A DNA stretch of 64,000 bases from Thermococcus sp. Bubb.Bath (GTDB lineage Archaea > Methanobacteriota_B > Thermococci > Thermococcales > Thermococcaceae). The notes under the pieces are model-generated. The model made no database searches. It saw nothing but the letters and a program-made list of their open reading frames with translations, and was not told the DNA's origin. Both the position numbers and the translations under genes were made by a program. The DNA lies in assembly GCF_012027595.1 (NCBI RefSeq), contig NZ_SNUR01000005.1, positions 1 through 64,000 of the forward strand. Reading direction: 5' to 3'. How positions within the stretch are numbered: the first letter of the stretch is position 1; every line of letters begins with the position of its first letter. Below are positions 9,425 to 18,469 of this stretch, piece by piece.

Positions 9425-9649
9425 ATGGAAGAGGTAACCCTCCGTGTGAGGATACCTGGTAATGTTAGCGAGGATGCCAAGCGGACAATTGAAAAAGAAC
9501 TTGAGCTCGATGCCCTTAGGCTGTACCTTGAACTAAAATCCAGGAAAAAAGAGCGCAAAAAACTCCCAATCGAAAAATACATGGGAATACTTGGAAGAGC
9601 TTCTTCTGAAGAGCTCGATGCCTACGCTCTGGAGGCTGAGGAGCTTTGA
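9425..9649 (+). CDS. VapB-like antitoxin
   Basis: Small charged protein of 74 residues with an N-terminal strand (VTLRVRIPGNVS) and helical, lysine/glutamate-rich remainder, as in antitoxins of VapBC pairs. Its TGA overlaps the TTG start of the following PIN-domain reading frame, the usual toxin-antitoxin arrangement. GGGAGG precedes the ATG. It sits in a short island behind dys that is bounded by an 18-bp direct repeat. Family assignment rests on size, context and the toxin that follows. Confidence 0.75.
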   Translation: MEEVTLRVRIPGNVSEDAKRTIEKELELDALRLYLELKSRKKERKKLPIEKYMGILGRASSEELDAYALEAEEL

Positions 9650-10097
9650 GGGCGTATGGTGATGCCAATATCATCTACAACTTTCTTTTCATGACATCCC
9701 TGACACCAAAGGCGAGGGATATACTGATTCCAGAGAACGAGCTGGTGATTTCTCCTATCTCGATAAACGAGGCTGTTTACGTTTCATTCAGAAAGCTCGT
9801 CAAGGAAAAACATGGAATCTCGAACATCTACGAAGCGAAAAGATTCATCAAGACGCCAGATGGCTCAAGACTAATTGAAACAGCGTTTTCTAAGGTTTTG
9901 GACCTTATTGATGATGCTGGAATTAGTCTTGTTCCAGATGAGGACAGACCTGAGATAATAAAGAAGTTGCCGCAATGTACGGCCTCCTGCCAAGCGATGC
10001 AACGATCCTCGCGACATGCATAAAACACGGAATTCTAAGGATAGCAACTTTTGACTCGGACTTCGAAAATATTAACGGGATTGAGATTGTCAGATAG
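9646..10097 (+). pseudogene. VapC-like PIN-domain toxin with frameshift
   Basis: The first frame (TTG start at 9646) encodes a PIN-domain N-terminus (GDANIIYNFL, with the first acidic residue) through residue ~106. At about 9966-9969 the frame shifts by one base. In the new frame translation continues AAMYGLLPSDATILATC, then IATFDSDFENI, and stops at 10097. That second part carries the conserved SDA and TFDxDF acidic motifs of PIN nucleases. Read in its own frame the gene therefore ends in about 20 unrelated residues and lacks half the active site. A single-base deletion after AAGAAG restores a normal ~150-residue VapC. A sequencing error is possible. Confidence 0.8.
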
Positions 10098-10126
10098 ACC
10101 CACCCTCATCCAAGAGCCGCCACAAT

Positions 10127-10165
10127 TTTTTCGCTCTCTATTTGCGGAAGGTGATGAAGGGATGA
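10127..10165 (+). pseudogene. Relic of a dys 3' end
   Basis: Read in frame this segment gives FFALYLRKVMKG followed by TGA, against [12 protein letters not shown] followed by TAG at the end of dys. The last 18 bases are identical to 9365-9382. It looks like a second, partly degraded copy of the dys terminus on the far side of the VapBC module. Confidence 0.65.
10146..10163 (+). repeat. 18-bp direct repeat, copy 2
   Basis: Exact copy of 9365-9382, lying inside the dys-end relic and 764 bases downstream of the end of copy 1. Confidence 0.9.
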
Positions 10166-10170
10166 TCTCT

Positions 10171-10194
10171 TTTCGTCCTCTCGTGAGAACGAAA
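10171..10194. repeat. Inverted repeat upstream of ATPase gene
   Basis: TTTCGT-CC-TCTC is followed across a two-base centre by GAGA-ACGAAA. The dyad lies about 30 bases upstream of the TATA box (10227-10235) of the gene starting at 10257. It may be an operator or a terminator hairpin of the VapBC transcript. Confidence 0.4.
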
Positions 10195-10256
10195 TGCATG
10201 CATATCGTCCTTGCATGAGGACAAGGTTTATAAATATGTAACTCGAAGATACCGGT

Positions 10257-11429
10257 ATGGACGAAAGGATACTCACATCCCTTGTAGCAACGAGCAGACG
10301 GGTAAAGGCGTGGGCCAGAAAGTTCCCAAAGAGGCGCTTCCTCTTCCATGAGCTCAAAAGCATCGATGAAGAGTACTATGTCGGTGTCAGAGGCATCCGC
10401 GGCGTTGGCAAAACGGTCCTCCTACTCCAGCTGGCAAACGAGACTGAGAAAAGCGTCTATTTTTCCGCGGATTCTATACTTATTAAACCCTTCTCGCTCT
10501 ATGAGGTCGTGAAAGCTTTGGCCAAGATGGGGTACAGAAACGTTTTCATCGACGAAATCCATAGGAAACCGGATTGGGCCGAGGACTTAAAGACGCTCTA
10601 CGATGAGCATGAAGTTCGGGTATTCTTCTCAGGCTCATCTGCCATTGACTTGGTGTATTTGGGGGCCGATCTATCAAGAAGGGTCGTTCTGAAGGAGCTT
10701 CCCCCGGCTTCTTTCAGGGAGTGGCTCAATATCAAAAAGGGATTTGACGTTCCCAGATACAGTCTAAAAGAAATCCTCTCAAAAGCCTTTGACCTGACAA
10801 ACATGTACGCTGAACTCCACCCAATGTGGCAGGAATATATGCGTGAGGGAGGCGTGCTCTATCCGGAGAGCGGTTTCTACGATGCCCTCGACAACTCCAC
10901 TCGAAAGGTGATCCTTGAGGACCTCTCCGCGCTGCGGGAGATCAGCGTCAAGTACGAGACCGATGCATTCAAGCTCCTCTACTTCATAGCTCGTTCAGCA
11001 CCCTTCGAAGCGAACTACTCGAGGATAGCCAAGCATTTAGAGGTTTCAAAGAACATGGCGATCCGGCTCGTGGAGGACCTTTCCAAGGCGGGTCTTTTGA
11101 TTTCAGTTAATCCATGCGAAAGCCTCAGAAAGGAGCCCAAACTCTATCTAACGGTCCCCTTAAGGGAGTTCTTTGCCAGAAAGGGGTTTAAAGTTAATCA
11201 GGGGGCCTTAAGGGAGGAGTTCTTCGTCAACCATCTGCGTCACTACGGCGTCTGCTACCTCAAGGGCAAGAGAGGTGAGAAGACCGCTGATTTTAGGGTT
11301 AGAGAGTGGGTCATCGAGGTTGGCGGAGAAGGAAAGGGAAGATACCAGAAGCCTGACTACATAGCAGTTGATGGACTGATTACAGGAAAGAATAAGATCC
11401 CGCTCTTCCTCTTTGGGCTGATTTATTGA
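10257..11429 (+). CDS. Archaeal P-loop ATPase, AAA_14/DUF4143 type
   Basis: 390 residues. The N-terminal half is an ATPase with Walker A GIRGVGKTVLL near residue 50 and Walker B VFIDEIHRKPDWAEDL near 97, followed by sensor-like FFSGSSAIDL. The C-terminal half resembles the DUF4143 / winged-helix plus restriction-fold region (EVGGEGKGRYQKPDY). Such ATPases are abundant and variable in Thermococcales; their role is not known, and defence or mobile-element functions have been proposed. TTTATAAAT at 10227-10235 is about 26 bases from the ATG and no ribosome binding site is seen, so the mRNA is probably leaderless. It lies next to the VapBC island. Confidence 0.88.
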   Translation: MDERILTSLVATSRRVKAWARKFPKRRFLFHELKSIDEEYYVGVRGIRGVGKTVLLLQLANETEKSVYFSADSILIKPFSLYEVVKALAKMGYRNVFIDEIHRKPDWAEDLKTLYDEHEVRVFFSGSSAIDLVYLGADLSRRVVLKELPPASFREWLNIKKGFDVPRYSLKEILSKAFDLTNMYAELHPMWQEYMREGGVLYPESGFYDALDNSTRKVILEDLSALREISVKYETDAFKLLYFIARSAPFEANYSRIAKHLEVSKNMAIRLVEDLSKAGLLISVNPCESLRKEPKLYLTVPLREFFARKGFKVNQGALREEFFVNHLRHYGVCYLKGKRGEKTADFRVREWVIEVGGEGKGRYQKPDYIAVDGLITGKNKIPLFLFGLIY

Positions 11430-11434
11430 AACAC

Positions 11435-12412
11435 TTAAATCCACCCTTTTCTTCTGAAATAAACGATCATCCCAGCCGCTATGGCGAGCATTACGAGAAG
11501 GACAGCTGGATAGCCGTAGTACCAGTTCAGCTCCGGCATGTTGTACGGCGAAGCACGGGGATTGAAGTTCATGCCGTACAGGCCCGTTATGAAGGTGAGA
11601 GGAATGAAGATCGTGGAGACCACGGTGAGGATGCGCATTACCTCGTTCGTCCTTATCGAGATTGCGGAGTAGTAGATGTCGATTAGACCGTCGGCCATCT
11701 CCCTCTGGCTCTCTATGAGGTCTAGAACTTCCACAATGTGGCTTGAAAGGTCCTCGAGGTAGAGGCGGGTCTTTTCCCCAAAGAGGTGGGCCCCCTCAAC
11801 CCGAATCCTCCTGAAGACCTCAAGAAGGGGGAATATCGCCCGCCGGATGAAAAAGGTCTGCCTTCTGATGCTCTGGATGTGCCTCAGCAGTTCCCTGTCG
11901 GCTCGCTTAAGGGCCTCTGATTCAAGCTTCTCGACGGAGTTGCTTATCTCCTCCAGGAGGGGCAGGTAGTTCTCGATGACCGCATCGAGGAGTGCATAGA
12001 TGAGGTAGTCCGGCCCAGAACCCCTGAGGATGCTGTCCTTGTTCCGTATCTCCTCGCGCACATGGTTGAAAACGTCCCCCTGCCTCTCCTGGACGGTGAC
12101 AAGGAGGTTGTCCTTCATGAGAAAGGTGGTTCTCTCCTTTTTCAGGCCACGTTCTATCCGGTAAACCTGATGGATGAGAAGGAGGAGCTGGTCTTTCAGG
12201 ACAAGAGCTCTCGGACCGCGGGAGCGCTTGAGCACGTGGAGAAAAGCCCTAGAAAACCCCAAATCCTCCAGTCCCTCAAAATCCATCCCGTCGATGTTAA
12301 CCCAGACGACGGGGTAGTTCATGTAGTCCTTGACCTCATCGAGGCCCTCAAGCCTTTTTTCAACGAACTCCGTGGGGGAGTACGCAAAGAGGGTTATCCG
12401 CTTCTTCTCCAC
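11435..12412 (-). CDS. corA: CorA-type magnesium/divalent cation transporter
   Basis: 325 residues: a long soluble, mostly helical N-terminal domain and two C-terminal membrane helices. The signature GLYGMNF at the end of the first helix (about residue 278) is the selectivity motif of CorA pentamers. The C-terminus is basic (YFRRKGWI), as required inside the cell. The GTG start at 12412 has GGTGAT five bases upstream. It is convergent with the ATPase gene at 10257, with only five bases between the stops. Confidence 0.95.
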   Translation of the reverse strand: MEKKRITLFAYSPTEFVEKRLEGLDEVKDYMNYPVVWVNIDGMDFEGLEDLGFSRAFLHVLKRSRGPRALVLKDQLLLLIHQVYRIERGLKKERTTFLMKDNLLVTVQERQGDVFNHVREEIRNKDSILRGSGPDYLIYALLDAVIENYLPLLEEISNSVEKLESEALKRADRELLRHIQSIRRQTFFIRRAIFPLLEVFRRIRVEGAHLFGEKTRLYLEDLSSHIVEVLDLIESQREMADGLIDIYYSAISIRTNEVMRILTVVSTIFIPLTFITGLYGMNFNPRASPYNMPELNWYYGYPAVLLVMLAIAAGMIVYFRRKGWI

Positions 12413-12517
12413 CCTATCACCTCAGGATAGGGAGAATAAGACGTGAGCCTTTTAACGGCTTCGGCTTAGAATGTAGTTCATTTAACAGTGCACTGCCGAA
12501 TCTTTTCTTTTTGTCCT

Positions 12518-13846
12518 CTAACGGGCCGCCCCAAGGATGTCCTCCAAATCCCACACTAAGTAGTCTTGCTCTCTAAGCTCCTCTTTTCCTTTCACGCTTT
12601 TGGCTATAAGGCCTAACCTGGCCTTTCCGGCGGAGCGAACCTTTTCGGCCTTCGCCTCAAGTTCCCGGAGAACCCGTAGGGCGTCCCTCTTGCTCAAATC
12701 CTTCCATTTGACCTCCACGAGGGTAGTCTCGCTCTTGCCCACTGCAACTATGTCTATCTCATCCCCCCTATACCACCACCTGCCGAGGCTCTCGAACTCT
12801 ATTGGACGGAAGAGCGTTAGGAACTCCCTCGCCAGCTCCTCAAAGCGGGTGGAATAGACCTTGTACAAGTTGTCGAGTCTCGCCGTTCCAGAGCTTATCT
12901 CGGCCATCTGCGGGTAGGTGATGGTGAACCACGTGAGGAGCATCGGATCTTTGATGTGGTAGAGGCTCACCTTCCTGCTCCCCAGGACTGGGCTTTCCTT
13001 CTCGACGAAGCCGAGCCTCATCAGCGTCTCAACGTAGGGGTAAACGCTCCTCGCGGGCAGGCCGACGAAGTTCGCTATCTTCTCAAGCCTCCTGTTGCCT
13101 TCAGCTATCGCCCTCAGTATCGAGAAGTATGTCTTCAGCTCCCTCAGCTCCTCGCCGAGGAGGACGTAGGGCTCGTCGTAGAAGAAGCCGTAGTCGCTCA
13201 GGAACTCCTCCATTAAGAACTCCTCTACGGTGTTGTAGCGACTCGCAAGCCTCAGATAGGAAGGAATTCCGCCGACGAGCATGTAAGCCCTTATCCCAAA
13301 CTCCGGATCGGAGAAGAACTTAAGGGCGTTCGGATAGTCAAAGGGTCTAAGGTTCATGCTCCTCGTCCCCCTACCGTAAAGTGGAGACGCATGGCTCAGT
13401 ACGTCGTCCCACATCATGCCGAGGAGCGAACCTGAAAGCACGAGCATGACGTTTTTCTCGCTTAGGATGTTATCCCAGACCCGCTGAAGGTCGCTCAGTA
13501 TCTTTCTCTCAGACTTTATGGCGTAGGTGAACTCGTCGAGGACAATGAGACAGTCGTCAACTTTCTCCGCCAGGTACCTCAAAAGGTCGAGCCAGTCATC
13601 CGTCTTCAGCTTTCTGGCGAGGTCATCACCGAGAAAGTCGGCCATTGCTTCCCTGAACTCCCGCATCTGGACTTCCTTGAGGGCCTCGGGGAAGGTGAAG
13701 AAGAAGGTTCTCCTGCCCTTTGAGAACTCCCTCAGGAGGCGGGTCTTTCCAACCCTCCTCCTGCCGTAGAGGACGACGAAGGATGGCCTGTTTTCCCACT
13801 CCCTCCCAAGGATTCCCATTTCCCTATCGCGGTCGATGAATTTCAT
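12518..13846 (-). CDS. Archaeal ATPase with DUF234-type C-terminus
   Basis: 442 residues. It starts with FIDRDREMGIL and Walker A VLYGRRRVGKTRLL (about residue 30), typical of the archaeal ATPase_2 family. Walker B-like CLIVLDEFTYAIK lies near 110 and the sensor VLSGSLLGMM near 145. A winged-helix region (RSVYPYVETLMRLGFVEK) is followed by a DUF234 nuclease-like domain with DEIDIV and TTLVEVKW, where D, E and K are placed as in restriction-type nucleases. The family's role is unknown. GGTGAT is well placed for ATG 13846. The promoter carries a long inverted repeat (13861-13899). Confidence 0.9.
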   Translation of the reverse strand: MKFIDRDREMGILGREWENRPSFVVLYGRRRVGKTRLLREFSKGRRTFFFTFPEALKEVQMREFREAMADFLGDDLARKLKTDDWLDLLRYLAEKVDDCLIVLDEFTYAIKSERKILSDLQRVWDNILSEKNVMLVLSGSLLGMMWDDVLSHASPLYGRGTRSMNLRPFDYPNALKFFSDPEFGIRAYMLVGGIPSYLRLASRYNTVEEFLMEEFLSDYGFFYDEPYVLLGEELRELKTYFSILRAIAEGNRRLEKIANFVGLPARSVYPYVETLMRLGFVEKESPVLGSRKVSLYHIKDPMLLTWFTITYPQMAEISSGTARLDNLYKVYSTRFEELAREFLTLFRPIEFESLGRWWYRGDEIDIVAVGKSETTLVEVKWKDLSKRDALRVLRELEAKAEKVRSAGKARLGLIAKSVKGKEELREQDYLVWDLEDILGAAR

Positions 13847-13860
13847 CTAATCACCATTAT

Positions 13861-13899
13861 ATATAATCGCGTTTATATATAAATGCGTTTCGATTATAT
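13861..13899. promoter_or_regulatory. Nested palindromes upstream of the DUF234 ATPase
   Basis: ATATAATCG (13861-13869) and CGATTATAT (13891-13899) are a perfect 9-bp inverted repeat. Between them is a perfect 12-bp palindrome, TTTATATATAAA (13872-13883), which can serve as the TATA box about 30 bases upstream of the ATG at 13846. Dyads over the core promoter suggest tight repression, possibly by a self-encoded factor. Confidence 0.5.
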
Positions 13900-13977
13900 G
13901 ACAGATAAACACAAGATACCGGCAGCGGCAAGTCAACAACAGATTAAGGATTATAACTAAAAGGATACAAGGTGAGC

Positions 13978-15252
13978 TCACAGGAGTTCCAGAATCTTAT
14001 CCTCCCCGCCGGGCAGCACGAGCGGCCTCGAAAGGTGCTTCCGCGCGTCAGGAGGGACTTCGTAGATTTTTCTCTCCAACTCGCGCGGCACTTCAACGAG
14101 AACGAGCTTCTTCGGCATCTTGTAGCCGCACCGCTTGCACTTCAAATAATCTCCCTTGCTCTTCATCGTCCCGCCGCAGACGGGACAGCGCGGCTTTTGA
14201 TACTCCACCTTCGGGACAAGCTTAACCGGGTAGAACTTCTCAAGGTTAAGTGTCAGAACGCCCTCGTGCTCCTTGACCCCACCAGCGGCGATGATTTCAT
14301 CCCCCGGCAGAAGCTTCCTCACCCAGTTGCGGAACTTCTTGGTCGGCTCGAACGCTGCCACGCGGATTTTTCCTGTCTCGTCCTCAAGCTCGAAGAAGAC
14401 GTGCCTCCCTCGCTCCCAGTAAGGGCCTGCTACCCTACCTCTTACGACTGCGCTGTCGTAGAGCTTGAGTTCGCCAATTTTCTTTGGGGTGAGGTGGTCG
14501 TCGGTGTTCTGGTTCGTCTTGTAGAGCTGGTAGAACGCTACCGGCTCCTCGAACTCAACGCTCTCGAAGACCTGAAGAACCCTGGCCTTGTCAATTCCCC
14601 TGATTCCAGCCAAGACCGGGTCTTTTCCGTGGGGAGTGATTAAAACGACCCGTTTGTATGGGTCAACGTTGTCGTAGCTGAAGGGATATGCCCATTTATC
14701 CGCCAGAAAGACGCTCTCAGCGTTCACCCGCCTGGGGGTTCCAAAGTTCTCCGGCTCCCGGTAAACGAGAAGCTCGTAGGTAAACTTTTCCAGCGGGTAG
14801 CCAATGGCCGCGAGCGAGCCGATAATCCCCCTCCCAAGCTTGAACTTGAAGTACTCCGCTCCTACATTCCTCGCAACTTCCCCGGCTTCCTCAATGGTCA
14901 CATGCTCGCGAAGGACCCTCAGCGAGAACTCCCTCAACTCCTCCGGAACCTCCCCCTCAAAGAAGACCACTCCTGGGTTGGTGTTTTCGTGTTCAAAATC
15001 TGCGAGCTGGTTCACGTAGAAGAGAACCGTGTCCTTGATTAGGGGGATGACTTCTTCCTCCGCCTCGAACGTCATAACAACAGCCCCGTTGCCCCTGGTC
15101 TTGTAGGGGATGTTCGGGTTGAGGCGGATGAGTCTCGGTAAATCCAGAGGCTCCGCTATCCGTGAAATCTCGCGGTAGAGTAAGGCACCGAGGTAGGTGG
15201 TGCACATGCCGTTGGGTGAGTCCGTGTCGTCGATTCCAATGTGGAGGAGCAT
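13978..15252 (-). CDS. tiaS: tRNA(Ile2) 2-agmatinylcytidine synthetase TiaS
   Basis: TiaS attaches agmatine to C34 of the CAU-anticodon isoleucine tRNA so that it reads AUA. The start [20 protein letters not shown] is the characteristic N-terminus. The body contains an OB-fold domain ([19 protein letters not shown], about residues 270-350) and a C-terminal zinc ribbon (CPVCGG ... CKRCGY, near 375-395). About 424 residues is normal. An in-frame extension to 15330 exists but precedes the conserved start and was not used. The gene is followed by about 130 non-coding bases before the DUF234 ATPase. Confidence 0.95.
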   Translation of the reverse strand: MLLHIGIDDTDSPNGMCTTYLGALLYREISRIAEPLDLPRLIRLNPNIPYKTRGNGAVVMTFEAEEEVIPLIKDTVLFYVNQLADFEHENTNPGVVFFEGEVPEELREFSLRVLREHVTIEEAGEVARNVGAEYFKFKLGRGIIGSLAAIGYPLEKFTYELLVYREPENFGTPRRVNAESVFLADKWAYPFSYDNVDPYKRVVLITPHGKDPVLAGIRGIDKARVLQVFESVEFEEPVAFYQLYKTNQNTDDHLTPKKIGELKLYDSAVVRGRVAGPYWERGRHVFFELEDETGKIRVAAFEPTKKFRNWVRKLLPGDEIIAAGGVKEHEGVLTLNLEKFYPVKLVPKVEYQKPRCPVCGGTMKSKGDYLKCKRCGYKMPKKLVLVEVPRELERKIYEVPPDARKHLSRPLVLPGGEDKILELL

Positions 15253-15281
15253 GTTTGAAGAAAAGAGGGAGGGTTTAAAAA

Positions 15282-16631
15282 TCAACCGCCGAAGAGCCAG
15301 AGCACGGCCTCGGAGAACCTCTTGCCCCAATAGTATTCGTTGTGTTTCCCACCTTCATCGACCACGACCTTGAGGTTCTTCCCCTCCACATAGCCCTTCT
15401 CCTCCAGAATTTGGACCATCTTCTCGTTGCTCTCGGCGAAAGCCGCTGGATTGTCCCCCTCATCCGTACCCCAGTCAATGTAAATCTTGGCCGGACCGGA
15501 GGGGGCGTTCTTCACAAAGTCGTAGATCTCTGGATTGAACCAGAGGGCAGAGCTCATAGCCCCAACGTAGCGGAAAACGCTGGAGTTCCAGAAACCGGCG
15601 TAGAGGGCCATCAGCCCGCCAAGGGAGGAACCCATTATCCCCGTCTCGTTTGGAATCGTCCTGTATTGCCTGTCTATCAGGGGTTTAAGTATTTCCACTA
15701 TGAACTCAAGGGTCGCGTTTCCGAGGCCCCCCCTCCCGTACTCTTCGTTCACCCAGGGGGCGTACTCGTCGATTCTCTTATCCCCGCCGTTGTCTATCCC
15801 AACGACGATTAAAGAGAAGTTCTTCTCGCGATACAGCTTCTCCAGGGCCTCATCAACGCCCCATTCACCGGCGAATGAAGTGGCCTCGTCAAAGAGGTTC
15901 TGGCCGTCGAACATGTAGAGGACGGGATAGCGTTTCGTGCCGTTGTTGTAATCCGGGGGCAGGTAAACCCATATCCTCCGCGTTGTGTTGAGCTGCGGGA
16001 CGAAGATGTCGAAGGTCTTAACGTTCCCTGTTATTGTGTGGGTGCCCCCGGAGGTGCTCTCCACGAAGTCGCGCCAGTTGTAGATGGTGAAGTGCTTGAC
16101 CCCACCGCTTAGGAAGGCAAAAACCCTGTTCGGCATCTCCCCACCGCTGGGTCCCCTTTCCACGGTTTCCCAGGAGCCGCGGGTGAATTTGAACTGGATG
16201 ACCTTGCCGTAGGGAAAGGTGAGGTTTATAGCCCACGTGCCGTCGGGAAGAGGCTTCAAGCGGTAGCGCTCATCCCCGGGGTTCCAGCCGTTGAAATCCC
16301 CCGCGATGTAAATCGATGAGTTTTTGGGGGTGTACTTCGGAACCGAGACGATAAACGTTACCGTGACCTCTTTGGGGCCAGTCTGCGAGGAAGTGGAGCT
16401 GGACGTGGTAGATGTGGGATGAGGCGACGATGTCGCAGTGGAGGGGGAAGCCGAAGTAGTGGAACTGCTGGAATGGGTCGTTGATTGAACGGAAGACGTG
16501 CTCAAACTGCTTGAAGAAGACGTCAAATTCTTGCCGTTCCCCTCTCCAATGCACCCGCTTGCAAAGCTCGCCAAGATCATGATGGACACGATGAGCAGCG
16601 TGCCAACCTTTGAGAGAATTTTACCATCCAT
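15282..16631 (-). CDS. Lipoprotein esterase with starch-binding-like domain
   Basis: 449 residues. The N-terminal signal peptide ends in a lipobox (FASGC, Cys about 27), then a Ser/Thr-rich linker of about 55 residues. Next comes a CBM20/CBM48-like domain ([20 protein letters not shown], about 105-190), followed by an esterase-D type alpha/beta hydrolase. The hydrolase has the nucleophile elbow GIMGSSLGG (about 335) and a C-terminal KHNEYYW histidine. It should be anchored outside the cell and cleave esters, perhaps on polysaccharide. The combination resembles enzymes deacylating glycans, but the substrate is not known. It ends 29 bases upstream of tiaS, on the same strand. Confidence 0.88.
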   Translation of the reverse strand: MDGKILSKVGTLLIVSIMILASFASGCIGEGNGKNLTSSSSSLSTSSVQSTTHSSSSTTSASPSTATSSPHPTSTTSSSTSSQTGPKEVTVTFIVSVPKYTPKNSSIYIAGDFNGWNPGDERYRLKPLPDGTWAINLTFPYGKVIQFKFTRGSWETVERGPSGGEMPNRVFAFLSGGVKHFTIYNWRDFVESTSGGTHTITGNVKTFDIFVPQLNTTRRIWVYLPPDYNNGTKRYPVLYMFDGQNLFDEATSFAGEWGVDEALEKLYREKNFSLIVVGIDNGGDKRIDEYAPWVNEEYGRGGLGNATLEFIVEILKPLIDRQYRTIPNETGIMGSSLGGLMALYAGFWNSSVFRYVGAMSSALWFNPEIYDFVKNAPSGPAKIYIDWGTDEGDNPAAFAESNEKMVQILEEKGYVEGKNLKVVVDEGGKHNEYYWGKRFSEAVLWLFGG

Positions 16632-16720
16632 GTTTTCACCCGCCTAAAGTTCGACCTCTAGGTTTTAGAATTTTCCGCAACCGTTTTTAAAGAGGAAGAC
16701 AACTGGAATCGGTGTAAACA

Positions 16721-17194
16721 ATGGGGAAGGAACTCACCCACGTCGATGAGAAGGGCGTTAAGATGGTTGAGGTGGGCTACAAGGACGTGGTTTTCAGGAA
16801 GGCCGTTGCAAAGGGCAGGATAAGACTGAAGCCGGAGACGATAGGGCTTATCAAAGCCGGGAAGACGAAGAAGGGGAACGTCATAGCGGCGGCACAGATA
16901 GCCGGCATTCTGGCGGTGAAGAAAACACCGGAGCTCATCCCCCTCTGCCACCCGATACCGCTGACTGGCGTGGACATGACCTTCGAGTTCGGGGAGGACT
17001 ACATAGAGACCACCTGCGAGGTCAGGGCCTATTACAAGACGGGCGTTGAAATGGAGGCCCTCACCGGTGTCAGCGTTGCCCTGCTCACGATATGGGACAT
17101 GGTGAAGGCCGTCGAGAAGGACGAGAAGGGTCAGTACCCGTTCACGAGAATAGAGAACATTCACGTCGTCGAAAAGGTGAAAGAAGCGAGATAA
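16721..17194 (+). CDS. moaC: Cyclic pyranopterin monophosphate synthase MoaC
   Basis: 157 residues, the usual length. It acts after MoaA in molybdopterin (here tungstopterin) biosynthesis. Family motifs visible are [13 protein letters not shown] at the start, [19 protein letters not shown], the [15 protein letters not shown] substrate loop and [21 protein letters not shown]. The product supports tungstoenzymes such as the aldehyde oxidoreductase encoded at 37855-39711. It stands alone between the divergent esterase gene and a hypothetical gene. Confidence 0.97.
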   Translation: MGKELTHVDEKGVKMVEVGYKDVVFRKAVAKGRIRLKPETIGLIKAGKTKKGNVIAAAQIAGILAVKKTPELIPLCHPIPLTGVDMTFEFGEDYIETTCEVRAYYKTGVEMEALTGVSVALLTIWDMVKAVEKDEKGQYPFTRIENIHVVEKVKEAR

Positions 17195-17341
17195 TAGTCT
17201 GTCCGCGTTATTCTGCGCTTTATCCTCATTTATTCTTTCCGCACCCATCGCTCGTTTATTCAAGTTAATCCCCAATTTTGGACACATCTGGGTAGAAAGG
17301 ATTATAAGTGTGTAAGAGGAGTGCCCACGGTGATGTTAGGG

Positions 17342-17872
17342 ATGTATCAGGTTAAGAAGAGCAAATCGGGTTATATTTTCGATAAACCCCGCGAGAGGAT
17401 AGCGTTCATGTTCCTCAAGGACGGAACCTACATGATGTACCATGACGAGAAGACCCTATGCTATTCTCCGAGGCCCGTGAACGTATCAACGGAGGAGATA
17501 GATAGGTTTGAGAAGACGGAAGAGCCTCCAGAACTCATCAAAAGGATAAAAGCGGGCGAGTACCCAGAGGGGTTCATCGTTAAAAAGCTCCCACCCATCG
17601 ACGAAGACTTGAAACCCCTGAACCCGTCGAGGAAGTGCGTCATATTATTCACGGGCTTTCAGGACACGGTGATAGACTACGTTGAGTGCGACGGTGAAAC
17701 GCTCGCGGTGGCGAGGCTCATTGACGAGCCGGATAAGGTCTGCCGCTTCAGGGGCAGGGGAAACTACAAGGTGGCCGCGGTCAAGCTGAAGAGGGGCGAG
17801 GAATGCCTGAGGAGAGAGGAGTTCGGAAAAGCCGTGGAAGAGTGCAGGGAGGGCCTTCAAGCCCCACAGTAG
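17342..17872 (+). CDS. Hypothetical protein
   Basis: I do not recognise this 176-residue soluble protein. The start MYQVKKSKSGYIFDKPRERI was chosen because GGTGATG at 17329-17335 is a fitting ribosome binding site; the open frame extends to 17321. Beta-rich segments are followed by a helical C-terminus with scattered cysteines (VECDGE, KVCRFRGRG, EECLRREEF, VEECREGL). A TATA-like ATTATAAG lies near 17301. Its 3' end overlaps the convergent membrane-protein gene by 16 bases. Confidence 0.7.
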   Translation: MYQVKKSKSGYIFDKPRERIAFMFLKDGTYMMYHDEKTLCYSPRPVNVSTEEIDRFEKTEEPPELIKRIKAGEYPEGFIVKKLPPIDEDLKPLNPSRKCVILFTGFQDTVIDYVECDGETLAVARLIDEPDKVCRFRGRGNYKVAAVKLKRGEECLRREEFGKAVEECREGLQAPQ

Positions 17873-18363
17873 CCAAAAAGGTGGTAGTGCAGAAATGACT
17901 CAAGGTAATTTAGTGGCAGTCCAATCAGGGAAATCAAAGTGGACAGAAGGAAGTTTCCCCGCGAGACGATTAGCAGGGCCACCCACACGAGAATCCAAAA
18001 AGCGATGTAAGCTAGTTTTGGAGATATTAGAGATTTAGGGGCCAGTTCCTTACGGAGCAGGTTTTCAATCCCCCTCCCGTCCTTTATGAGGTATTTCTTT
18101 GGCTCAGGCCATCCTCTCCTCTTCAGTCCCTTACCGCCCATGGCAAGAAACGCCTCTCCTCCCGGGAACATGAAGAGGTAAACGTAAGGTTTTCCGCTCG
18201 ACAGGACGAGGGATTCAACATCAAAGCCAATAGAAGGGGAGGAGACTTCGTAGAAACTAAACCCCCATTCCTTCAGAACCCGGAGGACGCTCTCAGGGCC
18301 TTCGTTCTTGAACTTGAAGACCAACCCTCGATACTTAGGTTTGACGACGCGTTCGAGGAACAC
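17857..18363 (-). CDS. Hypothetical membrane protein
   Basis: About 168 residues. A soluble N-terminal domain of ~110 residues with several charged strands is followed by two hydrophobic helices near the C-terminus (LAYIAFWILVWVALLIV and a second one). I do not recognise the family. GGGGTG upstream favours GTG 18363; GTG 18372 is possible. It converges on and overlaps the previous gene by 16 bases, and its start faces the MutS-like gene. Confidence 0.65.
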   Translation of the reverse strand: MFLERVVKPKYRGLVFKFKNEGPESVLRVLKEWGFSFYEVSSPSIGFDVESLVLSSGKPYVYLFMFPGGEAFLAMGGKGLKRRGWPEPKKYLIKDGRGIENLLRKELAPKSLISPKLAYIAFWILVWVALLIVSRGNFLLSTLISLIGLPLNYLESFLHYHLFGYCGA

Positions 18364-18469
18364 GATGACCACCCCGAAGGATCGTTTTAAAGTTACTTTT
18401 GGGCTTTATAAAATTGATGGTTGGAAAGCGGCAGGTAACTTTTTTAGGCCCCCACCGTTTTTCCCAGCG

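Noticed and set aside
10191-10203. ATGCATGCAT palindrome
   Set aside because: Short, low-complexity palindrome with no second copy; not enough to call a site.
15253-15330. N-terminal extension of TiaS
   Set aside because: TiaS proteins begin at the GIDDTD motif; the extension runs into the esterase gene end.
18308-18469. N-terminal extension of the MutS-like gene
   Set aside because: Overlaps the divergent membrane-protein gene, lacks conserved sequence, and a plausible ATG exists at 18470.
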